From positions 212,394 through 276,393 of the forward strand of contig CAWESO010000012.1 of the NCBI GenBank assembly GCA_963811775.1: 64,000 nucleotides of DNA, read 5' to 3'. Each line of letters begins with the position of its first letter. Position 1 is the stretch's first letter. Positions 24,132-34,170 of this stretch are shown here, piece by piece. The DNA comes from Chersky-840 sp963811775. GTDB taxonomy: Bacteria; Actinomycetota; Acidimicrobiia; Acidimicrobiales; UBA8190. The position numbers and the translations under genes were made by a program. The notes below the pieces were generated by a model that saw only the letters and a program-made list of their open reading frames with translations, did not search any database and was not told the origin of the DNA.

Positions 24132-25798
24132 GCCAGGTCGGAGCTGCGTGGGTACGCGTCCTCTGGATCGGTCACGACGTTGACCAGGTAGGGCACATCG
24201 GCCGCAAAGGCACGGTCCAGGGCTGGGCCGATGTCTTTGGGATCCACAACCATTTCGCCGGCGCCGCCGAGCGCCTCCACTACTCGGTCATAGCGACACT
24301 GTGGTTGGAGGTCGCAGGCTGCGTCCCAGCCGTAGATGGCGCGCATGGGATGCTTCTCGAGTCCCCAGATCCCGTTGTTGCCGACGACCAGTACGGCGGG
24401 CAGCCGGTGACGGACCATGGTGTCCACCTCCATGAGCGAGAACCCCGCCGCTCCATCGCCCAAGACGGTTACGACCTGGGCGGAGGGGTGGGCCAGCCGG
24501 GCGGCGATGGCGTATCCGGGGCCGTTTCCCAGACACCCATAGGGTCCAGTATCCAGCCAGGTCCCGGGGTTGAAGGCCTCGATGTGCTTGCCCGCGTATG
24601 AGGCGAAGTCTCCGCCGTCGCAGATGACGATCGCGTCGCGGGCCAACCTCCGTTTCAGCTCTCCGAAGACGCGCGTGGGCTTGATGGGCTCGTTGGCCGC
24701 TTCGAGCAGGTCCCGCTCGGCCCAGGCCGCGGCGCGCTCGGAATCGCGGAGACGGGTGATCCACGGCTCGTGGTCCACCCGGTCCCCTGTCCATGCTGCC
24801 AGACCTTCCAAAATCAGCCCGAGGTTGCCGGAGGGTGCAACTGCCGCGGGGACGTGCATGGCGCGACCCTGAGGGTGATCGGTGATGTGAATCACACGGG
24901 CGTCACCGTATCGGCCGAAGCCGAGCCGGAAGTCGAGGGGTGTTCCTACCACCACGACAACGTCCGCCTCCGACTTGAGCAAACCTCGTGTGCGGTTGAA
25001 CGACAGCTCGTGGTCTGCAGATAAGCACCCTCGCCCCATGCCGTTCGCGAAGCACGGAACCCGTAGGTGCTCGACGGCACGTGCCAGCGCATCCCACGCG
25101 CCCGCCCAGTACACGTCGCTGCCGGCGATGACAGCGGGACGTGACGCGTCTGCGATCATGGCCGCCGCCCGCGCAATCTCTTCGGGGTCGGGATCGATAT
25201 CAGGGGGGTGACCGGGGTCGGGCACCTCGGCATCAGCGCTGGCGAAGAGCACGTCTACTGGAATATCCACGAACACCGGGCCCCGATGGGGTGCCAGGGC
25301 GGCGAGCACCGCTGATTGGATCGCCTTGGTGGTATCAGCGGGGTCAATGACGGTGGAGGCGGTCTTGGTGACAGGGGCGATGATGGGGACGTGGTCGAGT
25401 TCCTGGAGCGATCCGGAACCCCACTGGCTTTGCGGGGCGCGCCCGCCGATCACTACCAGTGGTGCACCGTTGAAATAGGCGGAGGTGATCGCGCTGACGC
25501 CGTTTGTGACTCCCGGGCCTGCGGTAAGCACCGCCACGCCCGGTCCACGGGTGAGCTTGGCCCAAGCCTCGGCAGCCCAGGTCGCCGATTGCTCGTGCCT
25601 GGTGTCGATGATGCGCATGCCGTGCGTGCGGGCACCATCGTAAAGTGGCCAAATATGCCCGCCGTTGAGGGTGAAGATGGTGTCGATTCCGAAGCCGGCG
25701 AGGGCAGCGACCGCCAGTTCCCCTGCCTGACAAGTGACGCGTTCTGCCACCCCGGCGACCCTATCTGACAGGTTCGGGGTCCCCAAACTCGGAACCAC
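24128..25798 (-). CDS. Thiamine-diphosphate enzyme, acetolactate synthase / 2-hydroxyacyl-CoA lyase type
   Basis: Up to 556 residues in three domains. N-terminal PYR domain with the catalytic Glu in IDTRHEQSATWAAEAWAKLTRGPGV; central domain with PVFVDIPVDVLF and RPAVIAGSDV; C-terminal PP domain with the ThDP motif VTVLGDGAAGFSLMEVDTMVRHRLP...NNGIWG (GDG...NN). It decarboxylates or cleaves 2-keto or 2-hydroxyacyl substrates. No regulatory small subunit (ilvN) is next to it, so a biosynthetic acetolactate synthase is less likely than an IlvG-like or oxalyl/hydroxyacyl lyase role. The start may be the GTG near 25751 (VAERVTCQAGELAV). Confidence 0.85.
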   Translation of the reverse strand: MVPSLGTPNLSDRVAGVAERVTCQAGELAVAALAGFGIDTIFTLNGGHIWPLYDGARTHGMRIIDTRHEQSATWAAEAWAKLTRGPGVAVLTAGPGVTNGVSAITSAYFNGAPLVVIGGRAPQSQWGSGSLQELDHVPIIAPVTKTASTVIDPADTTKAIQSAVLAALAPHRGPVFVDIPVDVLFASADAEVPDPGHPPDIDPDPEEIARAAAMIADASRPAVIAGSDVYWAGAWDALARAVEHLRVPCFANGMGRGCLSADHELSFNRTRGLLKSEADVVVVVGTPLDFRLGFGRYGDARVIHITDHPQGRAMHVPAAVAPSGNLGLILEGLAAWTGDRVDHEPWITRLRDSERAAAWAERDLLEAANEPIKPTRVFGELKRRLARDAIVICDGGDFASYAGKHIEAFNPGTWLDTGPYGCLGNGPGYAIAARLAHPSAQVVTVLGDGAAGFSLMEVDTMVRHRLPAVLVVGNNGIWGLEKHPMRAIYGWDAACDLQPQCRYDRVVEALGGAGEMVVDPKDIGPALDRAFAADVPYLVNVVTDPEDAYPRSSDLA

Positions 25799-26320
25799 CC
25801 CAGGGTCACCAAGCCAACGTCATCTTTGTGGGACCGTGCTTGTGACTGAGACCGAGTCCTAGGCAGCTCGATAATGCTGCCGGGAGCGGTTCGGGTGGTC
25901 CTGTGCTAATCGGCTCGAGCAACCCCACCCGGCATCCGCCGGCTAGGCCTGCGCCCCAGATCAGGGTAGCTCAGTGTGACGACGGGACGCCTGCTCTGCC
26001 GTGGCGCGACGCGCAACGGATGAAGGAATGAACTATGCCTGATCAGAGCTCTGCGCCACGGCGCGAAGGGTTTGAAAATAAGCACCCTGTCCTGCTCCAC
26101 TCGCCGTGCGCACCAAAGCCGCCGGTCGCAGTGCGATGGCCTAGGACAAATCCGCCCGGATCACTCCCATAAGTGAAGCAGAGCTCCACTGATGCCGCCA
26201 ACGTCGAGGGGTGGAGTTGCCCCGATTCCGTGGACGTCACCGATCGCTGGAGGCGCCCGAGCCAACTCGAAGCCACGAAGACCTTTCGGTGAATGGTTCG
26301 AGAGTCAGCACTCTCTTGTC
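25799..26320. other. Intergenic, no supported gene
   Basis: About 500 bp of mixed composition between the ThDP enzyme promoter and the HTH gene. I see no protein-like frame and no clear hairpin. Confidence 0.4.
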
Positions 26321-26779
26321 ATGTTCGAATACGGGGATTTTGTGGAGGTAATAGGACGTTACTCCAACCCCCCTCGCACCCCTGTTGACCTGCAGAGACT
26401 CCTGAGCACCGCCTGTCTCGAATCGTCAGATCCGACCTCAGAACGCCCTCCGAGGCAACATCAGCGCCGCCTCCGCCCCGGCGAACTAAGTCAACTCAAG
26501 TCCGGATACCTCTCAGGGGTCGGGGTGAAAGAGCTCGCCCAACGTTTTGGGATCACGCGTCAAACGGTTGTCGAGTGCATGCGCCGAGCCGGTGTCCCAC
26601 GGCGGTATCCGAAGCTCGGTCTGGAAGCAATCGACAAAGCGGCGTCTCTCTATCGTTCGGGCTGGTCGCTGGTTGCCGTAGGTGAGACTTTGTCGGTTGA
26701 CCCGAGCACCGTTCGTCGAATTCTCGTTACGCAAGGTGTTCCGATGCGGGATCCCCAGGGCCGAGAACGCCGGACATAG
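26321..26779 (+). CDS. Protein with two recombinase-type helix-turn-helix motifs
   Basis: 152 residues from the ATG at 26321 (an in-frame ATG at 26192 adds 43 low-complexity residues). Two similar HTH units occur: ELSQLKSGYLSGVGVKELAQ followed by RFGITRQTVVECMRRAGV, and IDKAASLYRSGWSLVAVGET followed by LSVDPSTVRRILVTQGV. Repeats of this Hin/resolvase-like HTH occur in the DNA-binding tails of serine recombinases and in stand-alone actinobacterial proteins. No catalytic domain is attached. It lies just before IS110 copy B and could be a cargo regulator or a recombinase remnant. Confidence 0.6.
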   Translation: MFEYGDFVEVIGRYSNPPRTPVDLQRLLSTACLESSDPTSERPPRQHQRRLRPGELSQLKSGYLSGVGVKELAQRFGITRQTVVECMRRAGVPRRYPKLGLEAIDKAASLYRSGWSLVAVGETLSVDPSTVRRILVTQGVPMRDPQGRERRT

Positions 26780-26925
26780 GTAAAGATCGCCGATTTTCGA
26801 CGACAAGAAGCACGGACGGTCGGGGTGGTGGGCCACCCGATGAGCTGCGCTCCCATCGGTCCGCTCCGATCGGAATGCCCCATGAGCGTTACCAATCAGA
26901 ATAAAAGAGCCCTCTCTCTGATGGA

Positions 26926-27151
26926 GATCCACCGCTGAGCGGTTGAACCTCATTACCGTGCGAGGGCACCGAGATCTTGGCCTGACTTTCTGATAGCGGG
27001 ATCACGTTGTCCTGTCGGCCGACATCTCGGACCATGAACGGCGCGCCCCGTTCCAGAGGGGTGATGGACCGCCCTGTTCGTGCAGGGCGGAGATCACCGT
27101 CACCTCCTTCACGGGACGGCCGCGCCACCCCTTGACTAAAGGAGAACAGGG
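26926..27151 (+). ncRNA. Candidate IS110 left-end RNA (bridge-RNA position), copy B
   Basis: Counterpart of 8978-9203. The 8-bp stem at 27069-27090 (CCGCCCTG / CAGGGCGG) is perfect here and its loop is TTCGTG, against TTAGCG in copy A. Loop change with stem conservation is what target- or donor-binding loops would show, although two copies are too few to prove it. Confidence 0.4.
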
Positions 27152-28198
27152 ATGGCAGTGACCATCGTAGAAGCTGGCCGCACCATTGTCGGTGGTGTCG
27201 ACACCCACCTCGATGTCCATGTGGCCGCGGCCTTGGACGCCATCGGCGGCGTGCTCGGAGTGGAGTCGTTCGTGACCACGCCCAAGGGCTACACGGCCAT
27301 GCTCGAGTGGATGAGCGCTTTCGGGACGATCTCCAAGGTGGGCGTGGAGGGCACCGGCGCCTATGGAGCCGGGCTCGGACGGTTCCTCGCTCGCGCCGGC
27401 ATCGAGGTGGTCGAGGTCGACCGGCCCAACCGCCAGGTGCGCCGGGCCAAAGGCAAATCCGATCCCGCCGATGCTGTCGAGGCGGCCCGGGCTGTGCTGA
27501 GCGGCCGCTGCACCGGGGCCCCGAAGTCCAGGGACGGCAACGTCGAGGCCATCCGGGCGCTGGTCGTCGCCAAGCGTTCGGCTCGAGAGGGTCGCCTCCG
27601 CGCCGTCCACCAGATGCGCCAGCTGAGTTACACGGCCCCCGACCAGCTTCGATGCCGCCTCAAAGGCCTGGCGACGAGCGACTTCGTCGCCGAGGCCGCC
27701 GCCTTGCGGGTCCGGGTCGGGGGCGACCCGGTGGTCTCGGCCACGAAGATGGCCCTCGCCAGCTTGGGGCGCCGGGTCCACGCCCTCGAAGAGGAGGCCG
27801 CGCACCTCGACGAGCGACTCGCCGAGCTCGTGGAGGCGACGGCGCCGAACCTGCTCGAGCTCTTCGGCGTGGGGATCGACACCGCCGCCGTCTTGCTCGT
27901 CGCCGCCGGCGACAACCCCGAGCGCCTGCGCTCCGAAGCCGCCTGGGCGCATCTCTGCGGCGTGGCGCCCATTGAGGCATCCTCAGGGAAGGTCACCCGA
28001 CACCGTCTCAACCGAGGTGGCGACCGCAGCGCCAACGCCGCCCTGTGGCGCATCGTCATGACGCGCATCGCGAAGGACCCTCGCACCCGCGCCTATCTCG
28101 AGCGCCGGACGAAAGAGGGCCGCTCCAAGCGGGAGGTGATCCGAGTCCTCAAGCGCTATGTCGCCCGCGAGGTCTTCAAGCACCTTCCTCGCGCCTAG
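27152..28198 (+). CDS. IS110-family transposase, copy B
   Basis: 348 residues from the ATG after AAAGGAGAACAGGG. Catalytic landmarks match copy A: GGVDTHLDVHVAAALD, EGTGAYGAGLG, KGKSDPADAVEAARAVL and ASSGKVTRHRLNRGGDRSAN. Differences from copy A are scattered substitutions (for example LARAGIEVVEVDRPN), not frameshifts, so both proteins should work. Because each is intact, either copy may act on the other's ends. Confidence 0.95.
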   Translation: MAVTIVEAGRTIVGGVDTHLDVHVAAALDAIGGVLGVESFVTTPKGYTAMLEWMSAFGTISKVGVEGTGAYGAGLGRFLARAGIEVVEVDRPNRQVRRAKGKSDPADAVEAARAVLSGRCTGAPKSRDGNVEAIRALVVAKRSAREGRLRAVHQMRQLSYTAPDQLRCRLKGLATSDFVAEAAALRVRVGGDPVVSATKMALASLGRRVHALEEEAAHLDERLAELVEATAPNLLELFGVGIDTAAVLLVAAGDNPERLRSEAAWAHLCGVAPIEASSGKVTRHRLNRGGDRSANAALWRIVMTRIAKDPRTRAYLERRTKEGRSKREVIRVLKRYVAREVFKHLPRA

Positions 28199-28202
28199 AT
28201 CT

Positions 28203-28280
28203 CCGAGCGGCGGGTCTGGCTCCAACGTTACCTGCCGTCTTCGGACTGGCCTTCGTCCGATTTGCCGGCCCGTCACTCGG
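28203..28280 (+). ncRNA. Structured IS110 right-end segment, copy B
   Basis: The outer stem pairs 28203-28214 with 28269-28280; relative to copy A one pair switched A-T to G-C, one became G-U and one A-C mismatch appears. The inner hairpin is GTC-TTCG-GAC, a stable tetraloop, in place of GTCCC-AC-GGGAC. Confidence 0.4.
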
Positions 28281-28406
28281 AACCCTGCTCGGAGAGCATC
28301 GACGCATGGCTTGGTAAGAGCTTGCCCTCGTCCGACGAGTGGCTCCTGATTGGTCCGCCCGCTGTCCATGCCACCGAGCCCAAGAACCTCTTGACAACCA
28401 TAGGAG

Positions 28407-28905
28407 CTTCGGATGGCCTGCGGGCCCCCGCATGGCCCCAGCCATTGCTCGCAAACGGCACATCGAGGATGGCTCCACACCGGTACACGACGCGCACGGG
28501 ATCCCCGAGTACCGGGCGGCCAGGCATCTCTTGGCTCCGGGCTCGTGGCCCGACTGGGACCGGCACTTGAGTGCGGCCCACGGGAACAGCAGACAGCCCT
28601 AGCACAGCCCTTTGCTCGCCGATAGATCGTCAACCCCTGCGCGGTCCCTGTGGGAGAGAGTCTGACCCACAGGGCATGTAATGCCACATGCCTGCTAACA
28701 ACTGTGGAGTGGAATCGCGTCGGAGAACTGCTTCCTCCGCCAGCTGTCGGACGCGTTTGCCGACCCTGGTCGGAGTCGCAACCAGGAGGTGGTCGCGGCG
28801 ACCCGAACACAGTGCGGCAATCGAAGAGGCCGCGCTCTACCCGAAGTCGACGTGTGGTTGCGCGCTGATGCTGGCACTGCCGACGGGGAAGGTTTGACGA
28901 CGTCC
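28407..28905. other. Intergenic, no supported gene
   Basis: About 500 bp upstream of the ATPase. Several open frames exist but all look like GC-rich chance frames. No operator palindrome stood out. Confidence 0.4.
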
Positions 28906-31650
28906 GTGAGAGAGTCGGAGCCTCAGCTACAAGACCTCGACGCAGAGGAGCCCGCCTCCCGGCTGTTTCGCGACTTGCGCACATCGCGTAAAGGGTTGTC
29001 TGCCCGGGAGGCCGCTCGACGGCTGGAGGTATATGGCCGCAATGAGCTGGAACGGCGCGGTGGACACCGGCTGTGGCGTGAGCTTGGCCGCCAGTTCACC
29101 CACCCGTTGGCATTGCTGCTCTGGGCAGCGGCCGGGTTGGCATGGTTGGGCGGCATCGTCCAAGTGGCCATCGCCATCCTCATCGTCATCGTTCTCAACG
29201 CTCTGTTTGCGTTCGCGCAGGAGGTGCAGGCCGAACGAGCCGTCGAAGCACTGCAGGACTACCTCCCGCAGGATGCCCGGGTGCTGCGCGACGGCACGGT
29301 CTGCACTGTTCCCGCTGCCGAGCTCGTCCCCGGCGACGTGATGGCGATCGAGGAGGGAGAGCGGATCTCCGCCGACGGCCGGCTGCTATCCGGTTCGGTG
29401 GAGATCGACGCGTCCACCCTGACCGGCGAGTCGATGCCGGTGGCCCGCTCCTCCGACTGGACCAACTCTGGCGTCTCCCTCCTGCAGGCACGCGATCTGG
29501 TCTTCAGCGGGACGACGTGTACCACTGGAGAGGCCACGGCGGTGGTCGTGGCCACGGGCATGCACAGCGAACTGGGCCGGATCGCGGCCCTGTCCCAAAG
29601 AGTGGAGCCGGAGCAGAGCCCTCTCGAACGCCAGGTCCGCACCGTCGCCTGGCTGATCGCAATGATCGCTGTGGTCATGGCGGCGGCGTTCATGCCGATC
29701 GCCACCTTGGGCGGCGGGTTGACGTTGAGCGCAGCACTGGTGCTCGCTGTGGGGCTCATCGCCGGCAACGTGCCCGAGGGCCTGCTTCCGGTCATCACGC
29801 TGGCGCTGGCCATCGGAGTTCGTGACCTGGCCCAACGCGGGGCGGTGGTCAAGCGCCTCTCCGCGGCGGAGACCCTCGGCTCCACCGATGTCATCTGCAC
29901 GGACAAGACGGGCACCCTCACGGAGAACCATATGCGGGTGACCAGCTTGTGGACCCTGGCGGGCGAGCTGAGTCTCACAGCCCCGCTGCCAGGCACCCCG
30001 GCCGTCACGGGCCGCCCACCAGCCGTGGATGCACTGCTACCGGTGATGGTGACCTGCAACAACGCGCACCAGGACGCCGCCGGGCAGTGGATCGGGGACC
30101 CCACCGAGCTTGCCGTGCTCTCGGCCGCCGACGCCATGGGGGTGCGGCTCACGGAAGAGGAGCGCACCGCTCAACGGGTCGCTCAGTTCCACTTCGATCC
30201 CGCCCGCAAGCTCATGTCCACCCTTGACCGCCGCGATGGCACGCTGCAGGTGGATGTCAAAGGCGCGCCCGAGGCCATCTTGTCTCGCTGCACGACGGTC
30301 ATGACGCCCCAGAGCGGGACCGTTCTATTGGACGACGATTCCCGCCGTTCGGTGACGGACCAAGTGGACGCCTACGCCGCTGCGGGGCTACGAGTCCTGG
30401 CCTTCGCCGTCCGCCCAGTTCGCGACGGCGACGGCGTCCCGAGCGACCGCGATGAAGCCGAACGCGACCTTACGCTTGTGGGGCTGGCGGCCATGCTCGA
30501 CCCGCCCCGCCCCGAGGTGGCTGACGCCGTGGCGCGCTGTCACAGCGCCGGCATCCGCATCATCGTCGTCACCGGCGATCATCCCCTCACGGCGAAAGCC
30601 ATCGCCAGCATCGTCGGCATCGGCGACCACCAGACCCCGGTTGTCACCGGCGAAGAGTTGGACCGGATGAGCGACCGCCAGCTCGACGAGCTATTGGGTG
30701 GCGGAGTGGAGGTCATCTTCGCCCGGACCTCTCCCGAGGCCAAGTTGCGTATTCTCGACGCCCTGCGCGCCGAGGGCCACATCGTTGCCATGACCGGCGA
30801 CGGGGTGAATGACGCCCCGGCGCTGCGCCGCGCCGACATCGGGGTGGCCATGGGCCGGGGGGGGACCGATGTCGCGCGCGAGGCGTCCACCATGGTGCTT
30901 ACTGACGACAACTTCGCCACCATCGTCGCTGCCGTCCAAGCCGGGCGGCGCGTCTACGACAACATCCGCAAGTTCATCGTCTATATCTTCGCCCACTCCA
31001 CGCCGGAGATCGCCCCTTACCTCGTCTTTGCGCTGGCTCGGGGCCGCGTGCCGCTGCCTCTGACTGTGCTGCAGCTCCTCGCCTTCGACGTCGGCACCGA
31101 GACGCTGCCTGCGCTCGCACTCGGACGCGAGCCGGCCGAGCCTGACATCATGGCGCGTCCTCCGAGGCGGCGAAGCGAAGGGGTCATCCGCCTACCGATG
31201 CTCTTGCGGGCCTGGCTCTTCCTCGGCCTCATCGCTGCCGCACTCCAGATGGGAGCTTTCTTCTACGTCCTTACGAGCGCTGGCTGGCACCCCGGGAATC
31301 CGGTCGGCTCCGGACGCCCGCTCCACCATGCGTATCTCCAGGCCACCACCATGACCTTCCTGGCAATGGTCATGTGTCAGGTCGGCACGGCGTTCGCCTG
31401 CCGCACCGAGCGGGCCTCTCTTCGCTCCGTCGGTATTCTGACCAACCGGCTCTTACTATGGGGGATCGCATTCGCGCTCACTCTCGCCGCTGTACTCATC
31501 TATGTGCCGGCATGCCAGCATCTGCTCGCCACCGCTGCCCTGCCCCCCCACCTTCTTCTTTTCACCCTGCCTTTTCCCGTGATTGTTTGGGGGGCCGACG
31601 AACTCCGGCGAATGCTGGTTCGTCGCCACGTAAGTTCATCGGCTACCTGA
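28906..31650 (+). CDS. P-type cation ATPase, P2C (Na+,K+-ATPase)-like
   Basis: 914 residues from the GTG at 28906 (GGGGAAGG about ten bases upstream; longer in-frame starts are poor). Actuator loop LTGESMPV, phosphorylation site CTDKTGTLTENHMRV near residue 330, hinge TGDGVNDAPALRRADIGVAMG, about ten membrane helices. M4 reads GNVPEGLLPVITLALAIG and M5-M6 STPEIAPYLVFALARG...LLAFDVGTETLPALALGREPAEPDIMARPPR. The NVPEGLL motif and the D(L/V)GT(D/E)..PA.(S/A)L.xE.AE.DIM.R.PR string are those of Na+,K+/H+,K+-type pumps rather than SERCA-type calcium pumps. It probably exports Na+ or exchanges monovalent cations at the cell membrane. It stands alone. Confidence 0.9.
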   Translation: MRESEPQLQDLDAEEPASRLFRDLRTSRKGLSAREAARRLEVYGRNELERRGGHRLWRELGRQFTHPLALLLWAAAGLAWLGGIVQVAIAILIVIVLNALFAFAQEVQAERAVEALQDYLPQDARVLRDGTVCTVPAAELVPGDVMAIEEGERISADGRLLSGSVEIDASTLTGESMPVARSSDWTNSGVSLLQARDLVFSGTTCTTGEATAVVVATGMHSELGRIAALSQRVEPEQSPLERQVRTVAWLIAMIAVVMAAAFMPIATLGGGLTLSAALVLAVGLIAGNVPEGLLPVITLALAIGVRDLAQRGAVVKRLSAAETLGSTDVICTDKTGTLTENHMRVTSLWTLAGELSLTAPLPGTPAVTGRPPAVDALLPVMVTCNNAHQDAAGQWIGDPTELAVLSAADAMGVRLTEEERTAQRVAQFHFDPARKLMSTLDRRDGTLQVDVKGAPEAILSRCTTVMTPQSGTVLLDDDSRRSVTDQVDAYAAAGLRVLAFAVRPVRDGDGVPSDRDEAERDLTLVGLAAMLDPPRPEVADAVARCHSAGIRIIVVTGDHPLTAKAIASIVGIGDHQTPVVTGEELDRMSDRQLDELLGGGVEVIFARTSPEAKLRILDALRAEGHIVAMTGDGVNDAPALRRADIGVAMGRGGTDVAREASTMVLTDDNFATIVAAVQAGRRVYDNIRKFIVYIFAHSTPEIAPYLVFALARGRVPLPLTVLQLLAFDVGTETLPALALGREPAEPDIMARPPRRRSEGVIRLPMLLRAWLFLGLIAAALQMGAFFYVLTSAGWHPGNPVGSGRPLHHAYLQATTMTFLAMVMCQVGTAFACRTERASLRSVGILTNRLLLWGIAFALTLAAVLIYVPACQHLLATAALPPHLLLFTLPFPVIVWGADELRRMLVRRHVSSSAT

Positions 31651-32013
31651 CCGTCAGAAGTCGCAATTTCGCCTGACTACAATCCACCGAGATCGCTCGG
31701 GATTGCCGTACAGTGCGCCCTGACGGGGCCAGGGTTCCGACCGATGGGCCAGTCGAGATCACCCGGACTCGGGCGGGTGCTGCTCTTTCTGTGAGTGCCG
31801 AATCAGTCCGAAGGTGACGGACTCGCCTCCGACGTGAGCCAAGCGGTATCGCTCGGCGGTGGCGATACCGAGGGGGTCGCCAATCGGCCCGGTCACCCGA
31901 ATCCGGTGCAGCCTGTCGGGCGCAGAGGAAGACACGGGCCACGCATACCCCCGACTAGCGGTCGCCCAACCGTCCTCGCCTATGCCTCTCAGACCCCGGT
32001 TGGGAACGGCACT
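31651..32013. other. Intergenic, no supported gene
   Basis: About 360 bp between the ATPase and the recombinase element; no protein-like frame and no clear terminator seen. Confidence 0.4.
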
Positions 32014-32058
32014 TATGCCGGTAATCGTGTCAAGTCTTTGCGGGATATGCCGGTAATC
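32014..32058. repeat. Left end: two direct copies of TATGCCGGTAATCG
   Basis: Copies at 32014-32027 and 32046-32059, 32 bp apart (about three helical turns). The inner one extends to GATATGCCGGTAATC and is inverted at the other end of the element. Likely recombinase binding sites. Confidence 0.7.
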
Positions 32059-32117
32059 GGCGGGCGTCTCCGAGCCATTTGCTGAGGACGCCCGCCGGTC
32101 CGGCCTATGGGGTTCGC

Positions 32118-33392
32118 TCAGGGCCCATAGGCGGCTCCGGTGCTGTTCTTCAGCCCCTCGACGAGACTGTCGAACAGGACCTGACGTTTGATCTGGCCGT
32201 GTGAAGCGGCATGGTCGCGCTGCGCTGTCAGCGTGTCTTTGAACTCGACGGTGGTGGCGAAGAACCCGCAGCCTTCGCACAGCGATTCAAAGCTGCAGTC
32301 GAGTTCGGCCGGCCGCGTGCACCAGCCGTTGCCGAGCATGCGGCGATGCTCGAGGCGAAGCCGGCACATCGCCGGTGTCTCGGGTAGATCAGGTGGCTCG
32401 ACATAGAGGGCATCGACCTTCTCAGCCGCAGCTCGGTACTCGTCGGCCACGGTCTTGTTGGCGATGCGCGCGTAGCGGATGGTCATCCGCAAGGTGCGGT
32501 GTCCGAGCAGCTCGGCGATCGACTCCAGTCGCATACCCCGGTTCACCGCCTGGGTGGCCAGGGTGTGGCGCAGCTGGTGGGGGTGGACGTGTCCGATGCC
32601 CGCCCTCTTGGCCACCCGGTTCACCATGCGGGTAACGACATGGCGGTTCAGGGGTTGGCCGTCGGTGTTGGTGAGGAGCAACCCCGTCCTGCCGCCGTGG
32701 TGGGTGGTCTGCCACTCCGCCAGGAGGTCGATGAGCGGTGGGAGAAGCGGCACGCTTCGATCGTTTCTGAGTTTTCCGACCGGGACCTTCAACCAATAGC
32801 CACCGCCACGACGTGACACAGCGTCGTGCTCGAGCGCACACAGCTCTCCCACCCGAAGTCCGGTGCGGGCCAGGATCTCGAGCACCAACCGGCGTAGTGG
32901 ATCGGACTCTCGGGCCACCTCTCGCAAGAACCGCGCCGCGGCGGCGTCATCGAGGGCCTTAGGGAGCAATTCTTCGGGCCGAGGGATGTCGCTGATGAAC
33001 ACCGGCGAGCGCGCCGGGACGTCCTCGTAGCCCCACTCGATGATGCGGTCGAAGAACGTGAGCAGCATCCCGAGGCGCATGCGCAATGTGTTGATAGCCA
33101 GCGGAGTGCCCTTGTTCGTGACATGTGCTTTGAGGACGAGCTTGTAGGACTCGATGTGAGTGCGACCCACGTCTTTGAAGCCTTGGACCTCGGGGTGCGT
33201 CTTGACCAGGTGCTGGGCAAACCGCCGCAGCGAGGTGCTCGTCTGTTTGACCGAAGACGGGCGCAGCGACACGTCAAGCTGGGCCAGATAGCGCCGGGCC
33301 GTTGCCGCCACACGCGGTGCAGCGACCGCGACCTGGGCCCATTCGAGCTCGTCGGATGACAGGGGACGGGTCTTTTCCGCCAGCACGCTCAT
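32118..33392 (-). CDS. Tyrosine recombinase with C-terminal Cys cluster (TnpB/RitB-type)
   Basis: 424 residues. An N-terminal SAM-like core-binding domain (LDVSLRPSSVKQTSTSLRRFAQHL) is followed by a catalytic domain with ARTGLRVGELCALEHD (first Arg), HPHQLRHTLATQAVNRG (His-xx-Arg), ELLGHRTLRMTIRYARI (His and the nucleophile Tyr). The C-terminal 90 residues hold CRLRLEHRRMLGNGWC...CSFESLCEGCGFF, a Cys cluster known from TnpB of Tn554-like elements, followed by a long helix. All catalytic residues are present. Its ATG overlaps the stop of the upstream recombinase (ATGA). Confidence 0.88.
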   Translation of the reverse strand: MSVLAEKTRPLSSDELEWAQVAVAAPRVAATARRYLAQLDVSLRPSSVKQTSTSLRRFAQHLVKTHPEVQGFKDVGRTHIESYKLVLKAHVTNKGTPLAINTLRMRLGMLLTFFDRIIEWGYEDVPARSPVFISDIPRPEELLPKALDDAAAARFLREVARESDPLRRLVLEILARTGLRVGELCALEHDAVSRRGGGYWLKVPVGKLRNDRSVPLLPPLIDLLAEWQTTHHGGRTGLLLTNTDGQPLNRHVVTRMVNRVAKRAGIGHVHPHQLRHTLATQAVNRGMRLESIAELLGHRTLRMTIRYARIANKTVADEYRAAAEKVDALYVEPPDLPETPAMCRLRLEHRRMLGNGWCTRPAELDCSFESLCEGCGFFATTVEFKDTLTAQRDHAASHGQIKRQVLFDSLVEGLKNSTGAAYGP

Positions 33393-34112
33393 CGGGCCAC
33401 CGCCTCGAGCACCGGGACGTCAATAAGCGAGATGGCCCTGGCGTACTCATCAGCCAGCCACTCGTTGGACAGGTGCAGATAGATCCGCGTCGTCTCGATC
33501 GAGCGGTGCCCGGCCTGGGCCTGGATGGCTTCTAAGGCCATGCCCGCTTCGCGCAGTCTGGTGAGACAGGTGTGGCGCAACTCGTGGCAGGTGCCGTGAG
33601 AGAGTCCGATCCGGTCCCGCGTGTAGCGCACGATCTCATCGAGACCGTCCTCTGACAGCGGTTGCCCCCGGCGCCGACCCTTCAACACCACGAAGAAGCG
33701 AGCCCCGTCCCTTTCGCGAGCGCCTCGTGGCGAGTCCCTTCGGAACCGGGTTGGCCTCGCGCTCACCGATCATCACGAGATAGTTGAAGAATCCCGACAC
33801 CGACGACAGGCGCCGCTTGATGGTGCTCGCCGACAGCCCGGACTCACCGTCAGAGATCCTCACCACCTTTCCCTCGAACAGCGGCCGCCGCTGCGCCGTG
33901 ATGAACTCCAAGACGTCGGTTACCTCGACGTCAGCGGGCTCCTTGTCGATCTCGGTGAAGAACACCCTGAGGTCTGAGGTGGTGGCGAGCAGGGTGTTGT
34001 GCCGAGCACACGCTTCGACGAACTCGAGATATCGGTCAGCCAAGGGGTGCCCCAACCGCGTGGATGGATTGACTCCGGACGTGTGTCCAGCGAGGTGAGA
34101 TGAGGTAGGCAA
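33389..34112 (-). pseudogene. First tyrosine recombinase of the element, internally deleted and frameshifted
   Basis: The N-terminal 120 residues (HPLADRYLEFVEACARHNT...LSASTIKRRLSSVSGFFNYLV) are intact up to GEREANPVPKGLATR. The C-terminal part resumes in another frame near 33720 as ARFFVVLKGRRRGQPLSEDGL...CHELRHTCLTRLREAGM...QAGHRSIETTRIYLHL. About 100 residues between, including the first catalytic Arg box, are missing, so the enzyme is dead. Confidence 0.8.
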
Positions 34113-34170
34113 ACCGGGTTCCTTTCAGCCTCCGTGCCTGTCGGTGTGACAGAGCACTGGAAGCATTGAG

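Larger units (their letters stand above)
26889..28406 (+). mobile_element. IS110-family element, copy B
   Basis: Same organisation as copy A: about 225 bp of left non-coding sequence, a 348-codon transposase and about 210 bp of right non-coding sequence ending at ATAGGAGC. Similar in length (1.52 kb) and in the same orientation, 18 kb downstream of copy A. Confidence 0.75.

Noticed and set aside
24128..25798. Biosynthetic acetolactate synthase (ilvB)
   Set aside because: No ilvN or ilvC neighbour; family motifs fit the wider ThDP group equally well.
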